Positions 1-7,869 are shown, numbered from the stretch's first letter. The stretch: DNA of 35,934 bases from Oceanospirillaceae bacterium UBA1126 (GCA_002312935.1 DCAT01000054.1:1-35934), one strand, 5' to 3'. Notes: a model not told the origin generated them from the sequence alone. Program-made: numbers and translations.

Positions 1-221
1 ATTCTGCAGATATTAATGACCAAGATGCGTTTAGAGCCGCTCTTAAGTCTGCTCAGTTTGACTCTGTTCGTGGTGACTTCCGCTTTGGTAATAACCAACA
101 TCCAATCCAAGACATTTATGTACGTGAAGTAGTCATGGAAGGTGACGTGCTTACCAATAAGATTATTGGTGTGGGACTAAAAGACCATCAAGATGCCTAT
201 GCGGCAAACTGTTCTTTGTAA
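1..221 (+). CDS. Branched-chain amino acid/aromatic-type ABC transporter substrate-binding protein, C-terminal part
   Basis: The gene enters from the left edge; the frame starts at base 3 and ends at TAA 219-221, leaving about 72 residues. The visible stretch contains FDSVRGDFRFGNNQHPIQDI, typical of the last lobe of LivK-type type-I periplasmic binding proteins, and a C-terminal Cys (NCSL). In this family the protein captures a small organic acid or amino acid in the periplasm and delivers it to the LivHM permease. It is followed by the matching permease and ATPase genes on the same strand, so it is the binding protein of that transporter. The ligand cannot be told from this fragment; the downstream thioesterase and RidA genes make an aromatic acid or its relative as likely as a branched-chain amino acid. 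Confidence 0.85.
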   Translation, partial: SADINDQDAFRAALKSAQFDSVRGDFRFGNNQHPIQDIYVREVVMEGDVLTNKIIGVGLKDHQDAYAANCSL

Positions 222-234
222 TTTACCTTAACCA

Positions 235-258
235 CAAGCGGTACATAAGTACCGCTTG
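235..258 (+). promoter_or_regulatory. Perfect intergenic stem-loop between binding-protein and permease genes
   Basis: CAAGCGGTAC (235-244) and GTACCGCTTG (249-258) pair perfectly over 10 bases around the loop ATAA. There is no T run after it, so it is not a classical terminator. In binding-protein transporter operons such hairpins commonly protect the upstream transcript end, so that binding protein is made in excess over permease. That role is inferred here. Confidence 0.65.
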
Positions 259-275
259 AATATGGAGAAGCCAGT

Positions 276-1196
276 ATGGATGCAATACTGCTTTTAGAGC
301 AGCTCCTCAACGGCTTACAGTTAGGCATTATGTTATTTTTGATAGCAGCAGGTTTAACCCTTATTTTTGGGGTCATGGGACTAATAAACCTAGCCCATGG
401 CTCTTTGTATATGATTGGCGCTTTTGCTTGCGCTGCAGTTGCTACTTGGAGTGGCTCCTTTTGGCTAGGCCTAATGGCAAGCCTAACCTTCGCTGCAGCA
501 GCAGGGGCCTTGATTGAAGTAGTAATTATGCGACGGTTGTATCATCGTGAGCACCTCGATCAGGTGCTAGCCACCTTTGCCCTTATCCTAATTTGTTCCG
601 AAGGCACACGTTGGTTGTTTGGTTCGTTTCCTTTGTACCTAGACGTACCCGACATATTTTATGGTGCTGTGAACTTATTTGGTGTGCTTCAATATTCACG
701 TTATAGGCTATTTATTATTGTTATTGGTTTATTTACAGCCCTTTGCATATACCTGTTAATTAACAAAACTCGCATCGGCATGCGTATCCGAGCTGGCGCG
801 GCAGACCGTCAAATGACGGCAGCACTGGGTATTAATATAAGTCTGCTTTACACTTTGGTATTTGCTCTTGGAGCAGCCTTAGCTGGTTTTTCTGGCGCTT
901 TGGTAGGCAGCATTCAGTCTGTTGAAGTAGGTATGGGTGAACCTGTGCTAATCCTTGCTTTTGTAGTTGTGGTTATTGGAGGTATTGGTTCCATACGTGG
1001 CGCTTTAGTGGGTGCCCTTTTGGTGGGCATGGTGGACACATTGGGTCGCGGTTATCTACCCCAAATACTCCAGCTATTGCTTGACCCTGTATTCGCCAAT
1101 ACTTTGGGAGCGGCTCTCTCTTCCATTGCAATTTATCTACTGATGATTGTTATTTTAGTCTTCAAACCTAAAGGCTTGTTCCCTGCGCATGGATAA
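276..1196 (+). CDS. livH: ABC transporter permease, LivH family
   Basis: Integral inner-membrane permease of a branched-chain amino acid-type (HAAT) importer, 306 residues, the usual length. It begins with a hydrophobic LivH-type start (LLNGLQLGIMLFLIAAGLTLIFGVMGLINLAHG) and carries the family's conserved GIGSIRGALVGALLVGMVDT stretch near the C-terminus, with about eight hydrophobic segments. The ATG is preceded by GGAG at 264-267 with 8 bases spacing, a good ribosome site. The next gene (LivM-like) starts inside its last codons (8-base overlap), implying coupled translation and a heterodimeric LivH/LivM channel. The substrate is not determined by the permease sequence. Confidence 0.9.
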   Translation: MDAILLLEQLLNGLQLGIMLFLIAAGLTLIFGVMGLINLAHGSLYMIGAFACAAVATWSGSFWLGLMASLTFAAAAGALIEVVIMRRLYHREHLDQVLATFALILICSEGTRWLFGSFPLYLDVPDIFYGAVNLFGVLQYSRYRLFIIVIGLFTALCIYLLINKTRIGMRIRAGAADRQMTAALGINISLLYTLVFALGAALAGFSGALVGSIQSVEVGMGEPVLILAFVVVVIGGIGSIRGALVGALLVGMVDTLGRGYLPQILQLLLDPVFANTLGAALSSIAIYLLMIVILVFKPKGLFPAHG

Positions 1197-2178
1197 CTAT
1201 ATGTCAGAAAAAATGCTCAACCGGGCCCTGTTATCTTTACTCATTATTGCCCCTTGGTTGGCTCATTGGATAGATGAACCTTACTATGTCTCTTTGGCCA
1301 CGCGTATTGCTATTTTGGCTCTGGCAGGCGTAGGTTTGAATATTGCGCTAGGCTTAGGCGGCATGGTTTCCTTTGGTCATGCTGCATTTTTTGGAATTGG
1401 TGGTTATGTCACTGGTATTTTAGCAAGCCATGCCCTAAATTATGAGCCCTTGTTCAGTGGCATTTTTGCCATGTCAGGTAGCACACAGATGCTATTTATT
1501 TGGCCAATAGCCATGCTTGTTGGCGCTATAGCAGCTATTTTTATTGGCCTACTCAGCTTGCGCACAAGTGGTGTGTATTTCATAATGATCACCCTCGCTT
1601 TTGCTCAAATGATTTACTACTTTTCAATTTCTTGGCCCAACTACGGCGGCGAAGATGGGTTACCTATCTACCTACGAAATAGCTTTCCAGGCGTTAATAC
1701 ATTACAACCTATTCAATTCTTTATGATTTGCTGCACTATCCTACTTACTACCCTTTGGGGCGTATCACGATTACAAGATTCCCGTTTTGGTAATGCCCTA
1801 AAAGCCCTCCGCCAAAACGAGACCCGAGTGGCAGCTGTTGGCATCAGTCCATTAGGCATTAAACTTGCAGCCTTTGTTATCTCTGCCATGATCACCGCTT
1901 TGGCAGGTTCACTATTTGCCGACCTTAACCGCTTTGTCAGCCCCACTATGTTTTCTTGGCACACCTCTGGGCAAATAATGATCTTTGTGATTCTGGGAGG
2001 CATAGGTCGCTTATATGGACCAGTAGCAGGTGCCATCATGTTTATTCTGTGCGAAGCATTACTTGGCAGCTGGACAGAGTATTGGCAATTTTTCCTAGGG
2101 CTGCTGCTGCTGTGGGTTGTACTGTTTGCTCGGGGAGGTTTAATTGGCCTGTTATGTGGAGACAAAGCCCATGACTAA
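1189..2178 (+). CDS. livM: ABC transporter permease, LivM family
   Basis: Second permease of the importer, 329 residues with about nine hydrophobic segments. The family core is visible: ALAGVGLNIALGLGGMVSFG near the N-terminus, LRTSGVYFIMITLAFAQM in the middle and VAAVGISPLGIKLAAFVISA further on. LivM pairs with LivH in the inner membrane. The ATG at 1189 overlaps the livH stop; a second in-frame ATG at 1201 has a weak GGA seven bases upstream and could be the true start, shortening the protein by four residues. The 3' end overlaps the LivG-like gene by 8 bases. Confidence 0.9.
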   Translation: MDNYMSEKMLNRALLSLLIIAPWLAHWIDEPYYVSLATRIAILALAGVGLNIALGLGGMVSFGHAAFFGIGGYVTGILASHALNYEPLFSGIFAMSGSTQMLFIWPIAMLVGAIAAIFIGLLSLRTSGVYFIMITLAFAQMIYYFSISWPNYGGEDGLPIYLRNSFPGVNTLQPIQFFMICCTILLTTLWGVSRLQDSRFGNALKALRQNETRVAAVGISPLGIKLAAFVISAMITALAGSLFADLNRFVSPTMFSWHTSGQIMIFVILGGIGRLYGPVAGAIMFILCEALLGSWTEYWQFFLGLLLLWVVLFARGGLIGLLCGDKAHD

Positions 2179-2920
2179 TAGAGTTTTAGAGATCACTAAC
2201 CTAAACAAAAGTTTTGGTGCTATTCATGCAACACAAGATCTAAGTTTAACGTTAAATACCGGCGAAATTCATGCCCTCATCGGCCCTAATGGCGCAGGAA
2301 AGTCTACCTTGATTCAACAAGTGACCGGTTATTTGCAGCCTGATAGTGGTGACATTCAGTTTTTGGGGCAATCAATTAACCACTTGTCCCCAGCACACAG
2401 GGCTAAATTAGGTTTAGCACAAACATTTCAAGTGTCTTCTTTAATTATGGAGTACTCCTGCCTGCAAAACGTAGTACTTGTTGTGCAAGCACGATTAGGG
2501 TCCAGCTATCGCTTTTTTGCGCCGATAAAAAATGATGCTTTATTGCAGCAAGAAGCCATGACATACCTGCAGGAGGTAGAGCTAGACAAGCGTTGCCATA
2601 TTGCAGCATCTGCTTTGTCCCACGGCGAACGACGACAACTTGAAATTGCCATGGCTTTAGCACTTGAACCCAAAGTTTTTTTACTTGATGAACCGATGGC
2701 TGGAATGGATCCTGCTGGCGTCAAAAAATTAATTGAACGGCTAAAGAAAATGTGTCGAAAGGCGCCTATTCTATTAGTAGAACACGACATGCCTGCGGTG
2801 TTTGCTCTGGCAACCCGTATTACAGTGTTAGATTATGGGCGTGTTATTGCCACCGGCGATGTTGAAAGCATTCGTAATAACCCCGAGGTGCAAACAGCTT
2901 ATTTAGGAGTAGCGCCATGA
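2171..2920 (+). CDS. livG: ABC transporter ATP-binding protein, LivG family
   Basis: Cytoplasmic ATPase of the importer, 249 residues from the chosen start. Walker A is GPNGAGKST (residues 38-46), the signature is LSHGE (149-153), Walker B is VFLLDEP (169-175), and the switch His is H205 in LLVEHDM. All catalytic elements are present. The frame is open upstream to an ATG at 2144, but ATG 2171 is preferred: GGAG at 2158-2161 lies 9 bases before it, and MTNRVLEITNLNKSFG is the usual beginning of the family. It overlaps livM by 8 bases and the following livF by 4 bases (ATGA at 2917). Confidence 0.92.
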   Translation: MTNRVLEITNLNKSFGAIHATQDLSLTLNTGEIHALIGPNGAGKSTLIQQVTGYLQPDSGDIQFLGQSINHLSPAHRAKLGLAQTFQVSSLIMEYSCLQNVVLVVQARLGSSYRFFAPIKNDALLQQEAMTYLQEVELDKRCHIAASALSHGERRQLEIAMALALEPKVFLLDEPMAGMDPAGVKKLIERLKKMCRKAPILLVEHDMPAVFALATRITVLDYGRVIATGDVESIRNNPEVQTAYLGVAP

Positions 2921-3609
2921 CTCAAGCCCTGCTCACGGTATCAAATTTGTCAGCCCATTATGGTGTCTCTCAAGCCCTTTTTGATGTCAATTTGACAGTT
3001 CATTCAGGCCAGGCTGTGGCCCTTATGGGCCGCAATGGTATGGGCAAAACCACTACTGTAAACGCCATATGTGGGCTTATGGCCTCAACTTCTGGCGCCA
3101 TTATTTTCAATGGCCAGTCCTGTTTAGAACTGCCTAGTTACAAGGTTGCGCGCTTAGGCTTAGGATTAGTGCCAGAGGGCCGCAGGTGCTTTGCAAATTT
3201 AACAGTACGGGAAAACCTGTTAATGGCAGCCAGGCCAGGCGAATGGGATTTAGCTAAAATCTGTGGCTTGTTGCCTCGTTTACATGAGCGCCTCAACCAG
3301 TATGCCAATACTTTGTCAGGTGGAGAGCAACAAATGCTGGCCATCGGCAGAGCATTACTTACTAACCCAAAACTGCTGATTTTAGATGAGGCGACAGAAG
3401 GTTTGGCACCCGTGATAAAACAAGAAATTTGGCGCATTGTAGCAACTTTGAAACAGGCGGGTCAGGCAATTTTATTAATCGATAAATCTTTAGCAGAGCT
3501 ATTGCCCATTACTGACGCCTGCGTTTTATTAGAGCGCGGCACAACCGTATGGCAAGGCCTGCCCAGCAGCTTAGACGCCAACCTTAGACACCGCTATTTA
3601 GGGATATAA
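2917..3609 (+). CDS. livF: ABC transporter ATP-binding protein, LivF family
   Basis: Second ATPase of the importer, 230 residues, a normal LivF length. Walker A is GRNGMGKTT (residues 38-46), the signature is LSGGE (133-137), and Walker B is LLILDE (153-158). At the switch position, where many ABC ATPases carry EHD and LivF proteins usually carry EQN, this protein has IDKS (188-191), so it lacks the switch histidine. LivG has H205, so hydrolysis may be asymmetric between the two sites. It starts within the stop of livG (4-base overlap) and ends 2 bases before the thioesterase gene, all one operon. Confidence 0.9.
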   Translation: MTQALLTVSNLSAHYGVSQALFDVNLTVHSGQAVALMGRNGMGKTTTVNAICGLMASTSGAIIFNGQSCLELPSYKVARLGLGLVPEGRRCFANLTVRENLLMAARPGEWDLAKICGLLPRLHERLNQYANTLSGGEQQMLAIGRALLTNPKLLILDEATEGLAPVIKQEIWRIVATLKQAGQAILLIDKSLAELLPITDACVLLERGTTVWQGLPSSLDANLRHRYLGI

Positions 3610-3611
3610 AC

Positions 3612-4022
3612 ATGCCTTCATTTGAATTTAAGCACCCAGTTTTATTTCAGCACTGTGACCCTGCAGGTATGGTTTTTTACCCGCGTTATTTTGAAATGGT
3701 TAATGCCTGTGTTGAAACATGGTTTGCTGACAAGCTGCTAGTGTCATTTAAACGGCTGCACCTTGAATTAGGCTTAAGTGTACCTACCGTATCTACCCAA
3801 ACGAACTTTTGTGCGCCAAGTCGCCTGGGCGACTTACTAGTATTTCAGCTACACGTAGAAAAACTTGGTAGCACCAGCCTACGTTTAAAGATTAACGTCA
3901 CCTGCGATGGCCAGCTTCGGCTCACTAACGACACCACTTTGGTACTTATCGAACAACACACTGGCAGCCCATCCCTTTGGCTTAAACACCCTGAGTTTGC
4001 CAGCCTGACTCACACTTTTTAA
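3612..4022 (+). CDS. Acyl-CoA thioesterase, 4-hydroxybenzoyl-CoA thioesterase (hot-dog) family
   Basis: A 136-residue single hot-dog domain. The segment HCDPAGMVFYPRYFEMVN (residues 14-31) holds the catalytic Asp (D16) and the helix of the Pseudomonas-type 4-hydroxybenzoyl-CoA thioesterase subfamily. Such enzymes hydrolyse acyl- or aroyl-CoA thioesters in the cytoplasm. The gene begins 2 bases after livF, so it is cotranscribed with the transporter. In aromatic-acid CoA pathways (benzoyl-, 2-aminobenzoyl-, hydroxybenzoyl-CoA) a thioesterase of this kind often sits beside LivKHMGF transporters and may release trapped CoA from dead-end intermediates. Exact substrate unknown. Confidence 0.85.
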   Translation: MPSFEFKHPVLFQHCDPAGMVFYPRYFEMVNACVETWFADKLLVSFKRLHLELGLSVPTVSTQTNFCAPSRLGDLLVFQLHVEKLGSTSLRLKINVTCDGQLRLTNDTTLVLIEQHTGSPSLWLKHPEFASLTHTF

Positions 4023-4034
4023 CAAGGAAATATC

Positions 4035-4424
4035 ATGCAATTACTGAACCCACCACACTGGAAAGAACCTAAAGGCTACTCCAATGGTATTGTTGCTCAA
4101 GGCAAGCAAATTTTTGTGGGTGGCCAAATAGGATGGAATAAAGACCAAGTATTTGAATCCACCAACTTTGTCGGCCAGTGCGAACAGGCACTTATCAACA
4201 TCGTTGAAGTGCTTGCACAAGCTGATGCAAAACCAGAGCATCTGGTACGATTAACGTGGTACGTGATAGACAAAACAGTTTATCTGCAACAGCAGCAGGC
4301 TCTAGGAAAGGTATACCGAAAAGTTATTGGTCGCCATTTTCCAGCCATGACAATGGTGCAGGTAGCAGACCTTATTGAGGACCAAGCCCTCGTCGAAATT
4401 GAAGCAACGGCAGTTATAGACTAG
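4035..4424 (+). CDS. RidA/YjgF-family protein with Met at the canonical Arg105 position
   Basis: A 129-residue Rid-family protein; the family forms trimers, and the archetype hydrolyses reactive enamine/imine intermediates. Family marks are GQIGWN (30-35), the central VVEVLAQAD-like helix, VRLTWYVID (71-79) and VEIEATAV near the end. Where archetypal RidA has the catalytic Arg105 (in PARSCVEV), this protein reads PAMTMVQV, so M105 replaces it; the glutamate of IEA is kept. It therefore belongs to a non-archetypal Rid group, and imine hydrolase activity by the standard mechanism is doubtful. It is the last gene of the transporter/thioesterase operon, 12 bases after the thioesterase, which points to a role in that catabolic pathway. 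Confidence 0.85.
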   Translation: MQLLNPPHWKEPKGYSNGIVAQGKQIFVGGQIGWNKDQVFESTNFVGQCEQALINIVEVLAQADAKPEHLVRLTWYVIDKTVYLQQQQALGKVYRKVIGRHFPAMTMVQVADLIEDQALVEIEATAVID

Positions 4425-4462
4425 ACCAACACATAAACGGCAGGCCTTTTCACTTTTTGTTA

Positions 4463-5347
4463 TTAGCCTTTTAATGAGCTCAAATCACTAAAATACTTCT
4501 GTAATGCTGGGGCAAAATAAATCATTTCTTTATACGCTGCTACGGCTTTGGGCATCGCGTCTATTGCTATTTTTAGTTGCGTTAATGCATGAGGTACCTG
4601 TGTTAGGCTGATCATTGGGTAGACGTAAACCCTTATGGTAAAAGCAATGGCATGAGTTTGGGGCAACCGCGTAAGCGTTTGCCGTTCGCAGCGATAGTAT
4701 AGAGGGGTGTTTGCTGCATGAATGATCTTATCGCCAGGAAGTTGTGCCAATTGTGTATTCGCCTGAAGTGACCAGTTAAATCGTTGAACTGGCTTTCCTA
4801 CTGTAAGGTGATCAAAAAATCGATCTATTTTAGGCGTTAACTTTTCATGAAGGGTAGGCACTGGGTCATGGATGGTGGCCATAGGCTGGCCTATTTTTTC
4901 TGACAAATGCCAGTTACTTGGGCTGCATAGGCTGGCTGCCGTGAGGCAATAATTGCCATCTAGTTTCTCCATAATGAGTAAATCATCTGCTATCCATAGC
5001 GACGCTTGCCATAAAGGATGGGTACCCGCTGCAGCCAACTCAATGCCATTAGGCAAATAGCTTAGGCCGCCTGTCATATTGCAGTATAGTTGACTATGCT
5101 GATTTAGCAGATGTCGCTTTAGCTCAATAGCAAGTTCTTGTTGGGCTGCATGGGCGCTGGGTAATGCATCAAATATGTGCTGTTGCTGTAACTCCCTTAA
5201 CCTCAGCTTATGTGCCAAATAACGAGGGTAGTCTTCGTCTGGCTCAATCCAATGACGTGGATCTAACGAATTCATCCCCATAGAAATGGCATCTTTATGC
5301 TGCATATGTGGCAGGTATTTAGGCAGCTTAGTGGCAATATTAATCAT
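4463..5347 (-). CDS. DUF3445 protein, heme-dependent oxidative N-demethylase family
   Basis: A 294-residue protein with the DUF3445 signature: MGMNSLDPRHWIEPDEDYPR near residues 23-42, LTAASLCSPSNWHLSEKIGQ (135-154) followed by IHDPVP (159-164) and KIDRFFD (173-179), then YRCERQTLTRLP (218-229) and FTIRVYVYP (236-244). Characterised members (HODM) have a PAS-like fold that binds heme and oxidatively demethylate secondary amines such as dimethylamine, using electrons from separate FMN/Fe-S partner subunits. No such partner gene is visible in the window. The ATG lies inside the end of the potassium-channel gene (8-base overlap), so translation is probably coupled. It ends a five-gene run that begins with purE. 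Family assignment is firm from motifs; substrate and even catalytic activity are not known. Confidence 0.8.
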   Translation of the reverse strand: MINIATKLPKYLPHMQHKDAISMGMNSLDPRHWIEPDEDYPRYLAHKLRLRELQQQHIFDALPSAHAAQQELAIELKRHLLNQHSQLYCNMTGGLSYLPNGIELAAAGTHPLWQASLWIADDLLIMEKLDGNYCLTAASLCSPSNWHLSEKIGQPMATIHDPVPTLHEKLTPKIDRFFDHLTVGKPVQRFNWSLQANTQLAQLPGDKIIHAANTPLYYRCERQTLTRLPQTHAIAFTIRVYVYPMISLTQVPHALTQLKIAIDAMPKAVAAYKEMIYFAPALQKYFSDLSSLKG

Positions 5348-5810
5348 TAGTTTGGCGCGAACTCGCTACCTCTTCAACTCGAGTTATGAGCAGGTCTATT
5401 TTCTTTTCTAGCATTTTATTATGATTTAAAATATCACTATTTTGTTGGCGCAACTCGCGATTTTTAACATTAGTGTCGGCAAATCCAAGCATGCGTTCAG
5501 CGATTAGCGCACCAATAAAGCCTACCAATCCCACACCCACATAAAACATTAAAGCCACTACCATGCGTCCACCAAAAGTGACTGGGAAATGGTCACCAAA
5601 ACCAATCGTGCTGGCACTCATTTGTAACGTCCAAAACGCATCGACGTAGGAATTTATATTACTGTTTAGTGCACCTTTTTCAAAGTGTAATAACGCCAAT
5701 GCAAATAGAGCAATCACACTATACAGTAGGCATACACCAGCAGCGCCTAAAGCTAAAAGGCTATAATTACGAATGCCATACTGGTCAGTTTTATAGATGT
5801 ATTTTTGCAT
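5340..5810 (-). CDS. Two-transmembrane potassium channel with C-terminal coiled coil
   Basis: A 156-residue membrane protein. TM1 spans about 16-42, a pore helix and selectivity filter follow (STIGFGD, residues 67-73), TM2 spans about 83-107, and a charged heptad-like helix runs from about 113 to 150. TIGFGD is a good K+ filter (compare TVGYGD). It resembles KcsA/Ion_trans_2 channels: a tetramer in the inner membrane with a cytoplasmic coiled-coil bundle. It lacks an RCK, cyclic-nucleotide or voltage-sensor domain, so any gating ligand would have to act through a partner or the tail. It overlaps the DUF3445 gene by 8 bases and follows the dehydrogenase gene by 11 bases. Confidence 0.85.
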   Translation of the reverse strand: MQKYIYKTDQYGIRNYSLLALGAAGVCLLYSVIALFALALLHFEKGALNSNINSYVDAFWTLQMSASTIGFGDHFPVTFGGRMVVALMFYVGVGLVGFIGALIAERMLGFADTNVKNRELRQQNSDILNHNKMLEKKIDLLITRVEEVASSRQTND

Positions 5811-5821
5811 TACAAGCGTCC

Positions 5822-6772
5822 CTATATTGAGGCCTCAGCAACCATACGAGCAGCAACAAAATCTTCAATGGACGCGCCTACAGACTTAAACAACGTGATA
5901 CTTTGATTAAGTCTCTTGTAGGTCATACCACTAAGTTGATGCAAGTCGCCCTGAATATTGGCCATGTCAAAGTAGCCTTCCTGTGCAGCCTGCAATAAGT
6001 CTCCAGCCTCTCCATGGGCGCCCGCATAGGTATCCACAAAAACGAGGCTTTTGGCTACTAATTCACTATCGGTTTCACGCAAGTCTGAGCGGTATGCACC
6101 GACAAGATCAATGTGGGTGTTCGGCTTAACCCACACACCTTTTACTAGGGCTTTACTAGACAGGGTGCAACAGCTTATAACGTCAGCTTGGCCGCAGGCC
6201 TGTGCCAGATCATTAACCGCTTGAGCATTGTCTAGCTGGCTTGCAACTGCTGCGGCTTTAATCTGATCTCGGCCCCAAATTAATACGTTATTAATTGAGG
6301 GCCGCACACTCATGTGGGCGTGGGCCAATTCTAATGACAGCCGCCCTGTACCGACAATAAGTAGCGTTTTTGCATCTTTGGGGGCTAGGTAACGCGCCGC
6401 CAGAGCTGATGCTGCTGCGGTTCTTCGTGCAGTGAGTGTTGCACCATCAATTAAGGTAGACCAAGCCCCCGTTTCAGCGTCAGCAACTAACACTTGAGCC
6501 TGAATAGCAGCAAGGCTTCGAGCACTGTTACTGGGCACCACATTAACCAACTTTACGACAACACCCGCATCCTTTGCCCAAGAAGGCATGATGAGCAAGG
6601 TACGATCTGCCTGGGGTGAGTGCTGATGGTCTGCAGGTTCGGGCACTGAATAATGTAATCTTGGTGGCGCAGTGGCTGCACCGTCACCTTTACTAAAGGC
6701 ATCATGCAGCGCATCAATGAGTGCTGGGTATGGCAGCAGCTGTGCAGTAGTTGGCCCATCAATTACGCGCAT
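5822..6772 (-). CDS. Ornithine cyclodeaminase/mu-crystallin family protein
   Basis: A 316-residue Rossmann protein of the OCD/mu-crystallin family. Visible marks: LLIMPSWA, then VVKLVNVVPSN (substrate-side Lys), the LIDGATLTARRTAAASALAARYLA helix, the dinucleotide loop LLIVGTGRLSLELA, WGRD after the second strand, and a late HIDLVGAYRSDLRE segment. Family members include ornithine cyclodeaminase, alanine dehydrogenase, ketimine reductase and 1-pyrroline-2-carboxylate or 1-piperideine-2-carboxylate reductases. Sequence alone does not separate these. It starts 4 bases after purK, so it is in that operon. Together with the N-demethylase-family gene two places on, it suggests cyclic or N-methylated amino acid chemistry, but this is inferred. 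Confidence 0.82.
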   Translation of the reverse strand: MRVIDGPTTAQLLPYPALIDALHDAFSKGDGAATAPPRLHYSVPEPADHQHSPQADRTLLIMPSWAKDAGVVVKLVNVVPSNSARSLAAIQAQVLVADAETGAWSTLIDGATLTARRTAAASALAARYLAPKDAKTLLIVGTGRLSLELAHAHMSVRPSINNVLIWGRDQIKAAAVASQLDNAQAVNDLAQACGQADVISCCTLSSKALVKGVWVKPNTHIDLVGAYRSDLRETDSELVAKSLVFVDTYAGAHGEAGDLLQAAQEGYFDMANIQGDLHQLSGMTYKRLNQSITLFKSVGASIEDFVAARMVAEASI

Positions 6773-6776
6773 AATA

Positions 6777-7859
6777 CTAGCTTTCCAGTTCGTCGATAGC
6801 CCAGTCTAACGCTGGCTGATACCAACCTGTGAGGGTAGCTTGAAGCTGCCTTAAGGAGTGAATCAGTTGTGTTTTGTCGGCCATAGAAAAGTTAATGTGG
6901 CCAACCTTGCGAACAGGCCTTACTTCTTTGCCATACCAAAACACTTCAGCACCAGGCAAGGCCAACCACGCTAAATTATAATCAATACCAATAAGGTTAA
7001 TCATCACACTGTTATGCTTGATAAGGGCAGGCGCCAGTGGCAAATCTGCCGTTGCTCGAACATGGTATTCAAACTGGCTAATACTTGCACCTGATTGAGT
7101 CCAATGGCCACTGTTGTGTACTCTTGGCGCCAGCTCGTTAATAAGTAGGTGCTCACCCAATCTGAACAACTCCATGGCCATAACGCCCACATAATTAAGC
7201 TCATCCATTACTTTACCGAGCATGAATTCGGCTGAACTTTGGAGGTTAGTTAAGCGCTCTAGAGGTGCCAAAGTAACAGTTAATATGCCATCTTGATGTC
7301 GGTTTAGCGCCAAGGGGTAGTAGTGGCACTCACCCGCTCTATTGCGCACACCAACAATGGACACCTCTTCGTCAAAGGCAATCGCTTGTTCGGCAATCAC
7401 CTTATTGTGCCATCCTTGAGGAATAGCGCTACCCTGCTGCGCCACCAGCCAATGCTGACCACGTCCGTCAAATCCACCAGTGCGCTGTTTAAGTAATACT
7501 CTATCACCATATTGCTCATGCAGGCTGGCAGCCGTATGTTGATCTTCTACTAAGGCCCAAGGCGCAGTGGCCAATTTCAAACGGTCCAACAGCTGCTTTT
7601 GCGTAACACGATCGGCTACTAAACCAAATACATCTTGGTTTACAAAGTTGGCGTGGGCAGCAAGCTGATCGGTGGCCACAGTCGATGGCCACTGTTCACG
7701 CTCTGCGGTAATTACATCGTCATCTTCCAGGGGAAGGATAGCATCTAGTTCAATGTCTACCGGGCGCAAATCTACCCCTAACGGTTGAGCGGCATGTTTG
7801 AGCATGGCACCTAACTGACCCGCGCCCAACACCCACACACGTTTTATTGCTGGTTTCAT
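6777..7859 (-). CDS. purK: N5-carboxyaminoimidazole ribonucleotide synthase PurK
   Basis: ATP-grasp ligase of purine synthesis that makes N5-CAIR from AIR, bicarbonate and ATP; 360 residues, normal length. The N-terminus VWVLGAGQLGAMLKHAAQPLG is the PurK nucleotide-like fold start. ATP-grasp elements follow: KQRTGGFDGRGQ (glycine-rich loop), VIAEQAIAFDEEVSIVGVRN, and NELAPRVHNSGHWT carrying the metal-binding Glu and Asn. The gene lies 10 bases downstream of purE on the same strand, the classical purEK pair, and 4 bases before the OCD-family gene, so the operon continues past the purine genes. Confidence 0.95.
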   Translation of the reverse strand: MKPAIKRVWVLGAGQLGAMLKHAAQPLGVDLRPVDIELDAILPLEDDDVITAEREQWPSTVATDQLAAHANFVNQDVFGLVADRVTQKQLLDRLKLATAPWALVEDQHTAASLHEQYGDRVLLKQRTGGFDGRGQHWLVAQQGSAIPQGWHNKVIAEQAIAFDEEVSIVGVRNRAGECHYYPLALNRHQDGILTVTLAPLERLTNLQSSAEFMLGKVMDELNYVGVMAMELFRLGEHLLINELAPRVHNSGHWTQSGASISQFEYHVRATADLPLAPALIKHNSVMINLIGIDYNLAWLALPGAEVFWYGKEVRPVRKVGHINFSMADKTQLIHSLRQLQATLTGWYQPALDWAIDELES

Positions 7860-7869
7860 AACGCTTGAG

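Noticed and set aside
2101..2112. CTG triplet run as a repeat element
   Set aside because: It simply encodes consecutive Leu residues in a LivM transmembrane helix.
1713..2165. 150-codon open frame antisense to livM
   Set aside because: It mirrors the hydrophobic codons of livM, has no recognisable domain or ribosome site, and lies wholly within a well-supported gene.
4425..4462. Terminator between ridA and the DUF3445 gene
   Set aside because: T and A runs are present, but the only stem is GGC-AG-GCC, too short for a stable hairpin.
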